Assembly: GCF_000243415.2 (NCBI RefSeq)
Contig: NZ_KI912270.1
Coordinates: 6,881,571-6,945,570 of the forward strand
Length of the DNA stretch: 64,000 bases
Direction of reading: 5' to 3'
Source of the DNA: Mycolicibacterium tusciae JS617
Lineage (GTDB): Bacteria > Actinomycetota > Actinomycetes > Mycobacteriales > Mycobacteriaceae
Of this stretch, positions 17,418 through 25,892 are shown piece after piece. How positions within the stretch are numbered: position 1 is the first letter of the stretch; each line of letters opens with the position of its first letter. The notes under the pieces were generated by a model. The model saw only the letters and a list, made by a program, of their open reading frames with translations. It was not told the DNA's origin and searched no databases. Both the position numbers and the translations under genes were made by a program.

Positions 17418-18719
17418 ATGACCCCCACCGCAACCGATCTCACGGTCGCCGCGTGGCCCGAGTGCGCGCCGCGACTCCTTCGGCCCGCCCACGCGAAAGC
17501 CGAGGAGCTCGCCGACTATGTGCAGGCCGGTGGCTATGTGCCACTTGCTGACCCCGGCGCACTGCTCGAGCAGGTCGACCTTTCCGGACTACTCGGGCGC
17601 GGCGGCGCGGCCTTCCCGCTGGGGACCAAGCTGCGCACCGTGCACGACGCAGCAAGACGCGGCATGCAGACGGTCATCGTCGCGAACGGCGAAGAGGGTG
17701 AACCAGCCTCGGTCAAAGACCGATGGCTGCTGCGCAACCGGCCACACCTGGTGCTGGACGGCCTGCGCTTGGCCGCCGCGATCGTCAACGCGAGCCGTGC
17801 GTATGTGTATGTGTCCGATCAACAGTCGGCGATCGCCGTGAACAGTGCACTGTCGGAACTGGACTCGCAGGTGTTCGGAGCGACGGACATCACCGTGCTG
17901 ACCGTCGAATCTGGGTACGTCGCGGGTGAGGAAACCGCAGCGGTGCGGCGCATCAACGGCGGACCCGCCAAGCCGACCGACAAACCACCCCGGCCTTTCG
18001 AGGAGGGGGTGTCGGGACTGCCGACGACGATCAGCAATGTCGAGACGCTGGCCAATCTGCCCCACATCCACCGGCACGGCTCGCAGAGTTACCGCGCTCT
18101 CGGCACGCCGATGTCGCCGGGAACGTTCCTGGCGACGATCACGGGCGGCGGCAGGCCCGCGGCCCTTTACGAGATTCCCCATGGCGCCGCTTTTTCCGAC
18201 CTGCTGACTTTGCACGGGGTGACGGTGGACTCGGTACGCGGAGTCTTGATGGGCGGCTACTTCGCCGGTCTGGTGAACACAGACATTCTCGACGCGACTC
18301 TCGACCACGAGACAATCCGTCGACTCGGCAGCGGCCTCGGCTGCGGTGCGATTTCGATCCTCACCGACGACTGCCCGGTCGCTGTCGCGGCATCGGTGAT
18401 GTCCTACTTCGACCGAGAGAACGCCGGCCAGTGCGGTTCATGTTTCAACGGCACGGCGGCCATGGCCGCCGTCGTCTCCGCGCTGCGTGACGGCGCGGCC
18501 GCCCAAGAGGATGTGACACGTCTGGAACGCTGGTCGGTGGTGCTGCGTGGCCGCGGCGCCTGTGGCACCCTCGACGGCGCCACAAACGTCGCCGCGAGCC
18601 TGCTGCGCCAGTTTCCGCAGCTGATCACCAGCCACCTCGCCAACGAGTGTCCGTCCTGCCGAACCGGTGCGTTCAACGCGGTGCGGCCTTACGAAGTGGA
18701 GGCGGCGAACAATGAGTGA
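17418..18719 (+). CDS. NuoF-like NADH dehydrogenase 51 kDa-type flavoprotein
   Basis: 433 residues. GRGGAAFPLGTK at residues 60-71 and NGEEGEPASVKDRWLLRNRP near residue 95 match the NADH- and FMN-binding loops of complex I NuoF. CGSCFNGTAAM near residue 345 and a later ECPSC supply cysteines for a [4Fe-4S] site. No NuoE or other complex I gene is near. The next gene, overlapping by eight bases, is a small ferredoxin, so this protein probably feeds NADH electrons to that ferredoxin and on to an oxygenase or desaturase. Similar solitary NuoF-like proteins occur in mycobacteria; the partner assignment is inferred from arrangement. Confidence 0.85.
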   Translation: MTPTATDLTVAAWPECAPRLLRPAHAKAEELADYVQAGGYVPLADPGALLEQVDLSGLLGRGGAAFPLGTKLRTVHDAARRGMQTVIVANGEEGEPASVKDRWLLRNRPHLVLDGLRLAAAIVNASRAYVYVSDQQSAIAVNSALSELDSQVFGATDITVLTVESGYVAGEETAAVRRINGGPAKPTDKPPRPFEEGVSGLPTTISNVETLANLPHIHRHGSQSYRALGTPMSPGTFLATITGGGRPAALYEIPHGAAFSDLLTLHGVTVDSVRGVLMGGYFAGLVNTDILDATLDHETIRRLGSGLGCGAISILTDDCPVAVAASVMSYFDRENAGQCGSCFNGTAAMAAVVSALRDGAAAQEDVTRLERWSVVLRGRGACGTLDGATNVAASLLRQFPQLITSHLANECPSCRTGAFNAVRPYEVEAANNE

Positions 18720-19023
18720 CGGCTTGAGGATTCGTCTCGATCGGACACTGTGTGACGGTTTCGGCATCTGTGCCAAGCACGCTCCGGGGTACTTCTCGCT
18801 CGACGACTGGGGTTACGCGTCGCTGATCGGCGACGGTACCGTGCCCGAGAAGGATCGCGACGCGGTGATGCGGGCTCTGTTCGATTGCCCGGTGCACGCC
18901 ATCATCTACATGGGTGAGCATCGGCCGTCAGCTGACGGTGCCACGCACCCTGACGTTCACGAATCGCCGGAGCCGGATCCGAAAACCAATGGCAACGAAG
19001 CGATCTCGGAGTTCGTCCGTTGA
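18712..19023 (+). CDS. Small [3Fe-4S]/[4Fe-4S]-type ferredoxin with C-terminal tail
   Basis: 103 residues from the ATG at 18712. The cluster motif is CDGFGIC-AKHAPGYF with the last cysteine in CPVHAI. The residue in the usual variable position between the first two cysteines is Phe, so a [3Fe-4S] cluster is likely. A 35-residue hydrophilic tail after IIYMGEH is unusual for this family. It overlaps the NuoF-like gene by eight bases and the DUF35-thiolase gene by four, so the three are coupled. It is a likely electron acceptor for the NuoF-like protein. Confidence 0.88.
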   Translation: MSDGLRIRLDRTLCDGFGICAKHAPGYFSLDDWGYASLIGDGTVPEKDRDAVMRALFDCPVHAIIYMGEHRPSADGATHPDVHESPEPDPKTNGNEAISEFVR

Positions 19024-20675
19024 GCAGACCGCTGCCCGAACTCAGCTCGCAGAACGAGTTCTTCTGGACCGCAGGCGGTGACGGCATCCTGCGCATCCAG
19101 GAGTGCCGGGACTGCGAAGCGCTGATCCACCCGCCGCAGCCGGTATGTCGATACTGCCGTAGCCGAAACATGGGTGTACGCGACGTCTCCGGACGCGCCA
19201 CGCTGTCGGCATTCACCGTCAACCACAGGTTCGGCTTCCCCGACCTACCGCCGCCGTATGTGGTGGCACAGGTCGCCGTCGTCGAAGATCCGCGAGTGCG
19301 GCTGACCACCAACATCGTCGAGTGCGACCCCGAAGAGCTCGAGTTGGGGCAGACGGTCGAGGTCACCTTCGACAAGCTCACCGATACCAACGGAGCTGTC
19401 TGGCTACCGCTGTTCCGGCCCACCACCGACAAGCGGACCGGCCCGCTGCCCACCGACGAGATCGCGCCAACGGATTTCGCGCGCCACGTGAGCGCACCGC
19501 TGACCACCGCGAAGTTCGAGGAGCACTCGGCGATCACCGGTATCGGCGCGTCCCGGCTGGGCCGCCGCCTGATGGTGCCGCCGCTGTCGCTGACCATCGA
19601 TGCGTGCGAAGCCGCCGTCGCCGACGCCGGTTTGACCCTGGACGACATCGACGGGCTCTCGACCTACCCGGGACTGGACATCGCCGGCATGGGCGAAGGC
19701 GGCGTGACGGCACTCGAGGGTGCGCTCGGTATCCGCCCGACGTGGATCAACGGCGGCATGGACACTTTCGGTCCAGGCGGATCCGTCATCGCCGCCATGA
19801 TGGCCATCGCGACCGGCATGGCGCGGCATGTGCTGTGCTTCCGCACGTTGTGGGAAGCGACGTTCCAGCAGCTGATGAAAGAAGGCAAGGCCAGCCCTCC
19901 CGGTGGACCACGCACATCCAGTTGGCAGATGCCCTTCGGTGCCACGTCGGCGGCGCATGTGCTTGCGCTCAACGCGCAGAGACACTTTCAGCGTTATGGG
20001 ACGACACGGGAGACGCTGGGATGGATCGCGCTGAATCAGCGCGCCAACGCCGCGCTGAACCCTACGGCGATCTACCGCGATCCGATGACCATGGACGACT
20101 ATCTGAACGCCCGGCCGATCACGACGCCGTTCGGGCTCTACGACTGCGACGTCCCGTGCGACGGCGCCGTGGCGGTGATCGTGTCGGCCGTCGACGCCGC
20201 CAGGGACATGCCGCGCAAGCCGGTGCTGTTTGAAGCAGTCGGTACCCAGATCGTCGAACGCACCGACTGGGACCAAACCACGATGACCCACGAACCTCAG
20301 GTGCTGGGCCAGGCCGCCCACCTGTGGACGCGAACGTCACTGCGGCCCAAGGATGTCGACGTGGCAGAGCTATACGACGGTTTCTCGTTCAACTGCCTGT
20401 CGTGGCTGGAAGCGCTCGGCTTCTGCGGTATCGGCGAGGCGAAGGACTTCCTCGACGGTGGAAAGTCCATCGCCCGCGACGGTGTGATCCCGCTCAACAC
20501 CCACGGCGGCCAGCTCTCCCACGGCCGCACGCACGGCATGGGCCTTGTTTACGAAGCGGTCACCCAGTTGCGCGGCGACGCCGGCGAACGCCAGGTGAAA
20601 GACGCCCGCGTCGCGGTGGTAAGCAGCGGCGGCCTCACGCCCAGTGGTGCGATCCTGATGCGGACAGACGGGTGA
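19020..20675 (+). CDS. DUF35 (OB-fold/zinc ribbon)-thiolase fusion, Ltp2/aldolase-like
   Basis: 551 residues from a TTG overlapping the ferredoxin stop. Residues 1-140 form a DUF35 domain: a rubredoxin-like zinc ribbon C-R-D-C ... C-R-Y-C (residues ~30-47), then an OB fold. Residues ~165-551 are a thiolase-fold domain (TGIGASRLGRRL, VADAGLTLDDIDGLSTYPG, AELYDGFSFNC, LNTHGGQLSHGRTHGMGLVY). In steroid side-chain breakdown, separate Ltp2 and DUF35 proteins form a retro-aldolase that removes propionyl-CoA; here both parts are one chain. No thiolase nucleophilic cysteine is evident at the usual place, which fits an aldolase better than a thiolase. Substrate is inferred only. Confidence 0.87.
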   Translation: MSRPLPELSSQNEFFWTAGGDGILRIQECRDCEALIHPPQPVCRYCRSRNMGVRDVSGRATLSAFTVNHRFGFPDLPPPYVVAQVAVVEDPRVRLTTNIVECDPEELELGQTVEVTFDKLTDTNGAVWLPLFRPTTDKRTGPLPTDEIAPTDFARHVSAPLTTAKFEEHSAITGIGASRLGRRLMVPPLSLTIDACEAAVADAGLTLDDIDGLSTYPGLDIAGMGEGGVTALEGALGIRPTWINGGMDTFGPGGSVIAAMMAIATGMARHVLCFRTLWEATFQQLMKEGKASPPGGPRTSSWQMPFGATSAAHVLALNAQRHFQRYGTTRETLGWIALNQRANAALNPTAIYRDPMTMDDYLNARPITTPFGLYDCDVPCDGAVAVIVSAVDAARDMPRKPVLFEAVGTQIVERTDWDQTTMTHEPQVLGQAAHLWTRTSLRPKDVDVAELYDGFSFNCLSWLEALGFCGIGEAKDFLDGGKSIARDGVIPLNTHGGQLSHGRTHGMGLVYEAVTQLRGDAGERQVKDARVAVVSSGGLTPSGAILMRTDG

Positions 20676-21562
20676 CCGAGGTCCGCCCACGCGTCGTCTT
20701 CGTCGACGGCGTGCCGATGTCCGGCCTCGTCGCCGCCGTAGAGGAGCCGAAGGCCGTCGTCGTCGCCTTCCACGGAGGATCAAGTACGGCAGCCTATTTC
20801 GATTGCCCCGGGCACCCGTCGTTGTCGCTGCTGCGGATGGGAGCCGACAACGGCTACACCGTGGTGGCGCTCGATCGGCCCGGGTACGGGAGTTCTGCGC
20901 CCTACCCAGACGCCATGGAACGCCCCGAACAGCGCATCGCGCTGACCTACGGGGCCATCGACAAGATCCTCGGCGCCAACGCCCGTGGAGCCGGCTTGTT
21001 TCTCGTCGGCCACTCCGCCGGTTGCGAGCTGGCGGTGCGAATGGCCACAGATGATCGGGCCGAGCAAGAACGCGTCATCGGTCTCGAGTTGGCGGGCACC
21101 GGGATGCAGTACGACGCGGCAATGGCGGAGATCATGAAAGCGGCGACGGCGACCGGCCGTCCGACCGGGCTGCGTGAGGTGCTCTGGCAGCCCGCGGAGC
21201 TGTATCCGCCCGATGTGTTGTCCGGCATGACGAACTCGTCGACCGGCGCCCTTTACGAGGTGGGCATGACGAGAAGCTGGCCGCGGCAAGACTTTCCCGC
21301 GCTTGCACCGCAGGTTCGGGTGCCGGTGCAGTTCAGTGCCGCTGAGCACGAGCGGGTGTGGCGATCGGATGCGGATGCCATGGCGCAGATCGCCGCCATG
21401 TTCACCGCGTCGCCGCGATTCGTGACCAATGAGCAACCGGGCACCGGACACAATATGTCCTTATCGCTGCGCGCAGCGGCTTACCACGGCTCCGTGCTGG
21501 CGTTCGTCGAGGAATGCGTTGTTGCGCAGAGGAACACATCAGAAGCAATGGAGGCGGGTTGA
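20672..21562 (+). CDS. Alpha/beta hydrolase
   Basis: 296 residues from a GTG that overlaps the upstream stop (GTGA). The oxyanion loop FHGGSSTAAYFD (residues ~31-42), VVALDRPGYGSSAPY and nucleophile elbow VGHSAGCELA near residue 112 are visible. The catalytic histidine is probably in PGTGHNMSLS near residue 265. It is followed by a dehydrogenase whose start shares one base with its stop. It could be a thioesterase or esterase of the pathway. Confidence 0.85.
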   Translation: MTEVRPRVVFVDGVPMSGLVAAVEEPKAVVVAFHGGSSTAAYFDCPGHPSLSLLRMGADNGYTVVALDRPGYGSSAPYPDAMERPEQRIALTYGAIDKILGANARGAGLFLVGHSAGCELAVRMATDDRAEQERVIGLELAGTGMQYDAAMAEIMKAATATGRPTGLREVLWQPAELYPPDVLSGMTNSSTGALYEVGMTRSWPRQDFPALAPQVRVPVQFSAAEHERVWRSDADAMAQIAAMFTASPRFVTNEQPGTGHNMSLSLRAAAYHGSVLAFVEECVVAQRNTSEAMEAG

Positions 21563-22380
21563 TGCGCGTCGGATTCATCGGATTGGGCAGTCAGGGTGGG
21601 CCCATGGCCCGTCGGATCGCCGAAGGCGGATTCTCCACGACGCTGTGGGCGCGCAGGGCGGCCAGCCTCGAACCGTATGCCGATACCGCGGCGAAGTCTG
21701 CAGCTTCGCCCGCTGAGCTGGCCGCCGCCAGCGATCTGGTTTGCCTTTGCGTGGTCGGTGATGACGACGTGCGCGAGGTGCTATATGGCGAGACGGGTGT
21801 ACTGGCTGGGCTCGCCGAGGGTGGCATCGTGGCCATTCACAGCACTGTGCATCCCGACACCTGTAGGGAGATCGCCGACAAGGCTGCCGCACAGGGTGTT
21901 TCGGTAATCGACGCTCCGGTTAGCGGTGGAGCGCCCGCCGTCGAGGAAGGCAAGCTGCTGGTTATGGTTGGCGGTGACGAGGAGACCGCCGAGAGGTGTC
22001 GCCCGGTGTTCGCGACCTACGCCGATCCGATCGTTCATCTCGGCCCGCTGGGCAGTGGGCAAGTCACCAAGATCCTCAACAACCTGCTCTTCACCGCCAA
22101 CCTCGGCAGCGCCCTGAGCACGCTGGATCTGGGTGAGTCTCTCGGCATCCCCCGAATGCGTTTGGCCGAGGTGCTCAACGGCGGTTCGGCCACCAGCAAG
22201 GCGCTGGGCAGCATTGCCATCTTCGGCGGCACCGTCGAGGGGCTAGCGCCGATCGCGGGTGCACTGCTGCAGAAAGACGTTCGGCATGCGGCGACCATTG
22301 CCGCCAGCGCATCGGCCCCGGAAGGTTCGGTGTTCATCGCGGCCGACACGGCGTTGGAGTCGATGGAACACCCGCGGTGA
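21562..22380 (+). CDS. NAD(P)-dependent beta-hydroxyacid dehydrogenase (3-hydroxyisobutyrate dehydrogenase family)
   Basis: 272 residues from the ATG sharing a base with the upstream stop. A Rossmann motif FIGLGSQGGPMARRIAEGG at residues 5-23 matches the family consensus GLGxMGxPMA. DAPVSGGAPAVEEGKLLVMVGG near residue 117 is the substrate-binding signature, and GSGQVTKILNNLLFTANL near residue 172 carries the catalytic lysine (K in TKILNN). The enzyme should oxidise a 3-hydroxyacid or reduce its semialdehyde. A tandem paralogue follows at 22377. Confidence 0.9.
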   Translation: MRVGFIGLGSQGGPMARRIAEGGFSTTLWARRAASLEPYADTAAKSAASPAELAAASDLVCLCVVGDDDVREVLYGETGVLAGLAEGGIVAIHSTVHPDTCREIADKAAAQGVSVIDAPVSGGAPAVEEGKLLVMVGGDEETAERCRPVFATYADPIVHLGPLGSGQVTKILNNLLFTANLGSALSTLDLGESLGIPRMRLAEVLNGGSATSKALGSIAIFGGTVEGLAPIAGALLQKDVRHAATIAASASAPEGSVFIAADTALESMEHPR

Positions 22381-23168
22381 CGCGCGTCGGATTCGTCGGG
22401 GCGGGCCGCATGGGCGGCCCGATGATCCGGCGCCTCGTCGAATCCGGCGTTGACGTCCGAGCGCTCGGCAGAACGGACGAAGGCCGCCGAGCGGTGACGT
22501 CGCTCGGCGCGCAAGCTGTGGCGGGACTGCACGACCTCGCCAGGGAAGCAGACGTCCTCATCGTCTGCGTCTTCACCGACGAGCAAGTCGCGCAGGTGTG
22601 TTCACCTGGGGCGCTTTCCGCGATGTCCCCCGGTGCCGCACTCGTCGTTCACACGACTGGAAGCCCGCGCACCGTACACGCGATCGCGGCCCACTCACCC
22701 GGCATCGATGTCCTCGACGCACCGGTCAGCGGCGGCCCACACGACATCGCCGCAGGGGCGATCACGTTGTTCGTCGGCGGCCCCGATGACGCCGTCGCGC
22801 GTGTCCGGCCGGTGCTCGCCGCGTACGGCGACCCGATCCTGCACGTCGGCCCCCTCGGCGCGGGACAAGCGGTGAAGCTGACCAACAACGCGCTGTTCGC
22901 CGCGCAGATCGGGTTGCTCCGGGAAGCTGTCGCGCTGGGTGAACGCCTCGGCGTGAGTGAGGAGAAGCTTCTGCAGGCGATTACGCACGGCAGCGGGGCG
23001 AGCAAGGTCGCAGGCTTCGTCGCGGCCGGCGGCTCGCTGGACGCGTTCGTCGAACGGACCCGTGAGTTCGTCGGCAAGGACGTCGAGGTCGTTCGCAAGA
23101 TCGCCGCCGAACTGGGCGAGGCCCTCGGTCTGCTCGACGATGTCATCAATACCGGAAATCAGCCGTGA
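22377..23168 (+). CDS. NAD(P)-dependent beta-hydroxyacid dehydrogenase (tandem paralogue)
   Basis: 263 residues from a GTG overlapping the previous stop (GTGA). Same family as its neighbour: FVGAGRMGGPMIRRLVESG at residues 5-23, DAPVSGGPHDIAAGAITLF near residue 117, and AGQAVKLTNNALFAAQIGL near residue 163 with the catalytic lysine (K in VKLTNN). The two proteins align along their length but are clearly diverged, so they may form a heteromer or act on different stereoisomers. It ends the operon that began at 17418. Confidence 0.9.
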   Translation: MTRVGFVGAGRMGGPMIRRLVESGVDVRALGRTDEGRRAVTSLGAQAVAGLHDLAREADVLIVCVFTDEQVAQVCSPGALSAMSPGAALVVHTTGSPRTVHAIAAHSPGIDVLDAPVSGGPHDIAAGAITLFVGGPDDAVARVRPVLAAYGDPILHVGPLGAGQAVKLTNNALFAAQIGLLREAVALGERLGVSEEKLLQAITHGSGASKVAGFVAAGGSLDAFVERTREFVGKDVEVVRKIAAELGEALGLLDDVINTGNQP

Positions 23169-23215
23169 AACAGATGCGATTCCCCTGTCTCAGGGCCACC
23201 CCGTGAGGCATACTA

Positions 23216-23247
23216 TCCGTTACACATATGCAGCCTCGCGTAACGGA
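23216..23247. repeat. Inverted repeat TCCGTTAC-N16-GTAACGGA upstream of P450
   Basis: Perfect 8-bp arms (23216-23223 and 23240-23247) lie 35-66 bases before the ATG at 23282, with two-turn spacing between the arms. Placement suggests an operator for the P450-ferredoxin-P450 operon. No promoter hexamers are certain. Confidence 0.5.
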
Positions 23248-23281
23248 CACGGCCGCTAGCCCCGCCGCGAAAGAGGAGACC

Positions 23282-24484
23282 ATGACCAAGCCCAAATTGG
23301 TGTTCAGCCCGGTATCGCAGGAGTACTTCGACAATCCGTACGAGATCTACAAGCGGATGCGCGATGAAGCACCCATCTACTACGACGAGGACGAAGACTT
23401 CTACGCGCTCACCCGGCACGAGGATGTGGCCGCGGCGCTGAAGGACACCGACGCCTTCTCGTCGGCCCGCGGCTGCGACCTGGCCATGGTGCGAAAAGAG
23501 GAGGCCCCGCAGAAGTCGATCATCTTCATGGACCCGCCCGATCACCGTCACATGCGCAGCCTGTTGAACAAGGCGTTCACGCCGCGAGCGATCCAGTCCC
23601 AGCGGGAGACGGTCGAAGACCTCGTCGTGCATTACCTGTCGCAGGTCGATCCCGATAATTTCGACGTGGTGCAGGACTTCTCGGGTCCGTTCCCCGTCGA
23701 GGTGATCACCCGCATGGCCGGCGTCCCCGAAGAGTTCCGCCAGCAGGTGCGGCACTGGATCGACAAGGGCCTGGAGAAGAAGCCCGGTCAGATCGAGCTG
23801 TCCGAGCAGAACATGCAGGCCAACGTCGACTCGGGCATCTACTATTACGGCCTGGTGCAGGAACGCCGCGAGAATCCGCAGGACGACATGATCAGCCGGC
23901 TGATCGCCGCTGAGGTTCCCGGTCCAGACGGCCAGATGCGCAAACTCGACGACATCGAAATCACTGGGTTTTGCGCTCTGCTCGGAGGTGCTGGAGCGGA
24001 GACCGTCACCAAGCTGATCGGCAGCGCCGTCGTCGAGTTTGCGCGTCATCCCGAGCAGTGGCAGCTGCTGCTCGAAGACCGCAGCAAGGTCCACGACGCC
24101 GTCGAGGAACTCCTGCGCTACGTCGGCCCGGTGCAGTACAACGTGCGCTTCACATTGAAGGAAGCGCACCTCCCCAGCGGCACGGTGCCCGCGCACAAGC
24201 CGGTGTTCATCATGAAGGCCGCCGCCAACCGCGACCCCCGGGCATACGACCGCGCAGAAGAATTCGACATCACCCGGGACCGCACCCAATCGCCGCACAT
24301 GGGCCTGGGCTACGGAATCCACAGCTGCCTCGGGGCGGCGCTGGCCCGCCTGGAAAGTGTGATCGCCCTCGAGCACCTGCTCGACTTCATGCCGCGTTAC
24401 GAAGTCGACTGGGACGGGCTTCATCGGGTGACGATGCAGAATGTCGCGGGCTACCACAATGTCCCAGTGAAAGTTCTGAGGTGA
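23282..24484 (+). CDS. Cytochrome P450
   Basis: 400 residues from the ATG at 23282, chosen for its GAGGAG ribosome binding site; the frame is open 18 codons earlier across the inverted repeat. The I-helix motif LLGGAGAETVTK shows Gly-Ala-Glu-Thr in place of the usual Gly-x-[DE]-[TS]. The haem loop LGYGIHSCLGAALARLE places the axial cysteine near residue 349. It aligns closely with the P450 at 24685, and the ferredoxin between them presumably serves both. Fast oxidation of a hydrophobic substrate is expected, identity unknown. Confidence 0.94.
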   Translation: MTKPKLVFSPVSQEYFDNPYEIYKRMRDEAPIYYDEDEDFYALTRHEDVAAALKDTDAFSSARGCDLAMVRKEEAPQKSIIFMDPPDHRHMRSLLNKAFTPRAIQSQRETVEDLVVHYLSQVDPDNFDVVQDFSGPFPVEVITRMAGVPEEFRQQVRHWIDKGLEKKPGQIELSEQNMQANVDSGIYYYGLVQERRENPQDDMISRLIAAEVPGPDGQMRKLDDIEITGFCALLGGAGAETVTKLIGSAVVEFARHPEQWQLLLEDRSKVHDAVEELLRYVGPVQYNVRFTLKEAHLPSGTVPAHKPVFIMKAAANRDPRAYDRAEEFDITRDRTQSPHMGLGYGIHSCLGAALARLESVIALEHLLDFMPRYEVDWDGLHRVTMQNVAGYHNVPVKVLR

Positions 24485-24487
24485 GGC

Positions 24488-24688
24488 ATGACCCAGAAGA
24501 TCGAGGTCGACTTCGGCCTCTGTGAAAGCAACGGGGTGTGCATGGGCATCATCCCCGAGGTCTTCAATCTTGACGACGAGGATTATCTGCACATCCTGCA
24601 GGACGAGGTGACGCCCGAGAACGAGCAGCAGGTCAAGGAATCGGTGCGTCAGTGTCCGCGGCAGGCGATCTTCATCAAAGACGTATGA
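24488..24688 (+). CDS. [3Fe-4S]-type ferredoxin (P450 partner)
   Basis: 66 residues, a usual length for mycobacterial P450 ferredoxins. Motif CESNGVC-MGIIPEVF and final cysteine in QCPRQAI. The residue at the variable position is Asn, and no fourth cysteine is visible in the motif, so a [3Fe-4S] cluster or an unusual [4Fe-4S] site is expected. It lies four bases after one P450 and overlaps the next by four bases (ATGA). Confidence 0.92.
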   Translation: MTQKIEVDFGLCESNGVCMGIIPEVFNLDDEDYLHILQDEVTPENEQQVKESVRQCPRQAIFIKDV

Positions 24689-25890
24689 CCACATCCGAAG
24701 TCGTCTTCGACCCGTTCTCCGAGGAGTTCTTCAACGGCCCTTGGGAGATCTACCGGCGTATGCGCGAGGAAGCGCCGGTGTACTACAACGAGGAGTACGA
24801 CTTCTACGCGCTGTCCCGACATGAAGATGTGGCAGCGGCGTACAAGGACTTCGAAACCTACTCGTCGGCATACGGATTGGACCTGTCATCGGTCCGGTCG
24901 GACGAACCGATGATGGCGAAGATGATCATCATCATGGATCCGCCGGAGCACCGGCAGATGCGGAGCCTGGTCAACAAGGTGTTCACTCCACGGGCCATCG
25001 AGGCGTTGCGGCCCATGGTAGCCGAGACCATCGACCGCTACCTCGCACAGAACAAGTCCGACCGGTTCGACGTGGTGCGGGACTTCTCGGCCTTGTTCCC
25101 GGTGCAGGTGATCACCCAGATGCTGGGCGTGCCGGAGGAGTACCGCAGACAGGTCGGCGAATGGGTAGACATCACCCTTGCACGCGAACCTGGTCAAATC
25201 GACATGTCCGAAAAAGGCATGCAGGCAGTCGCGGAGTTGATGGGCCTCTACTACAACATCATTCAGCAGCGCCGCGCCGACCCACATGACGACATGTTCA
25301 GCAGGCTGATCGCCGCGGAGGTCGAACGCGATGACGGCGAGAAGCAGTCGCTCGACGACTTCGAGATCGCAGGATTTGCAACTCTGTTGGGCGGCGCAGG
25401 AGCGGAGACGGTTACCAAGCTGATCGGCAACGCGGCGGTGACTTTCGCGCGATTCCCCGACCAGTGGCAGAAGCTGCTAGAGGATCGCAGCAAGATCCCG
25501 GCCGCGGTGGAGGAGTTGCTGCGCTACGAGGCGCCGAACCAGTACAACGTGCGCCGCTCGATGAAAGAAATCAACCTGCACGGCGTCACGATCCCCGAGG
25601 CCAAACCCGTTTTCCTGCTTACAGGGTCGGCGAACCGCGACCCCGAGGCGTTTACCGACGCCGACATCTTCGACATCGACCGAGATCGCGGCGAGGCCCA
25701 AAATCTCGGTTTCGGGTACGGGGTGCACAGCTGTCTGGGCGCGGCCCTGGCCCGGATGGAGAGCGCAATAGCACTCGAGCGGCTGCTCGACTACATGCCG
25801 CGCTACGAGGTGATCTGGGACGGGTGCAAGCGGGTGGCGGCGCAGAACGTTGCAGGGTGGTCGCATGTCCCGGTGCAAGTCCTGAACTGA
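24685..25890 (+). CDS. Cytochrome P450 (paralogue of the one at 23282)
   Basis: 401 residues from the ATG overlapping the ferredoxin stop. The I-helix reads TLLGGAGAETVTKLIG, the same unusual GAGAET as the neighbour, and the haem loop FGYGVHSCLGAALARME puts the axial cysteine near residue 350. Shared N-terminal motif EIYRRMREEAPVYYNE and shared C-terminus MPRYEV-W-G show a tandem duplication of the P450 gene around a single ferredoxin. The two copies differ in the region that usually contacts substrate, so they may act on different intermediates. Confidence 0.94.
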   Translation: MTTSEVVFDPFSEEFFNGPWEIYRRMREEAPVYYNEEYDFYALSRHEDVAAAYKDFETYSSAYGLDLSSVRSDEPMMAKMIIIMDPPEHRQMRSLVNKVFTPRAIEALRPMVAETIDRYLAQNKSDRFDVVRDFSALFPVQVITQMLGVPEEYRRQVGEWVDITLAREPGQIDMSEKGMQAVAELMGLYYNIIQQRRADPHDDMFSRLIAAEVERDDGEKQSLDDFEIAGFATLLGGAGAETVTKLIGNAAVTFARFPDQWQKLLEDRSKIPAAVEELLRYEAPNQYNVRRSMKEINLHGVTIPEAKPVFLLTGSANRDPEAFTDADIFDIDRDRGEAQNLGFGYGVHSCLGAALARMESAIALERLLDYMPRYEVIWDGCKRVAAQNVAGWSHVPVQVLN

Positions 25891-25892
25891 CG

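Noticed and set aside
23213..24694. A 493-residue minus-strand open frame opposite the P450
   Set aside because: It lies opposite a well-supported P450 with clear motifs; the frame is open because of GC-rich codon bias.
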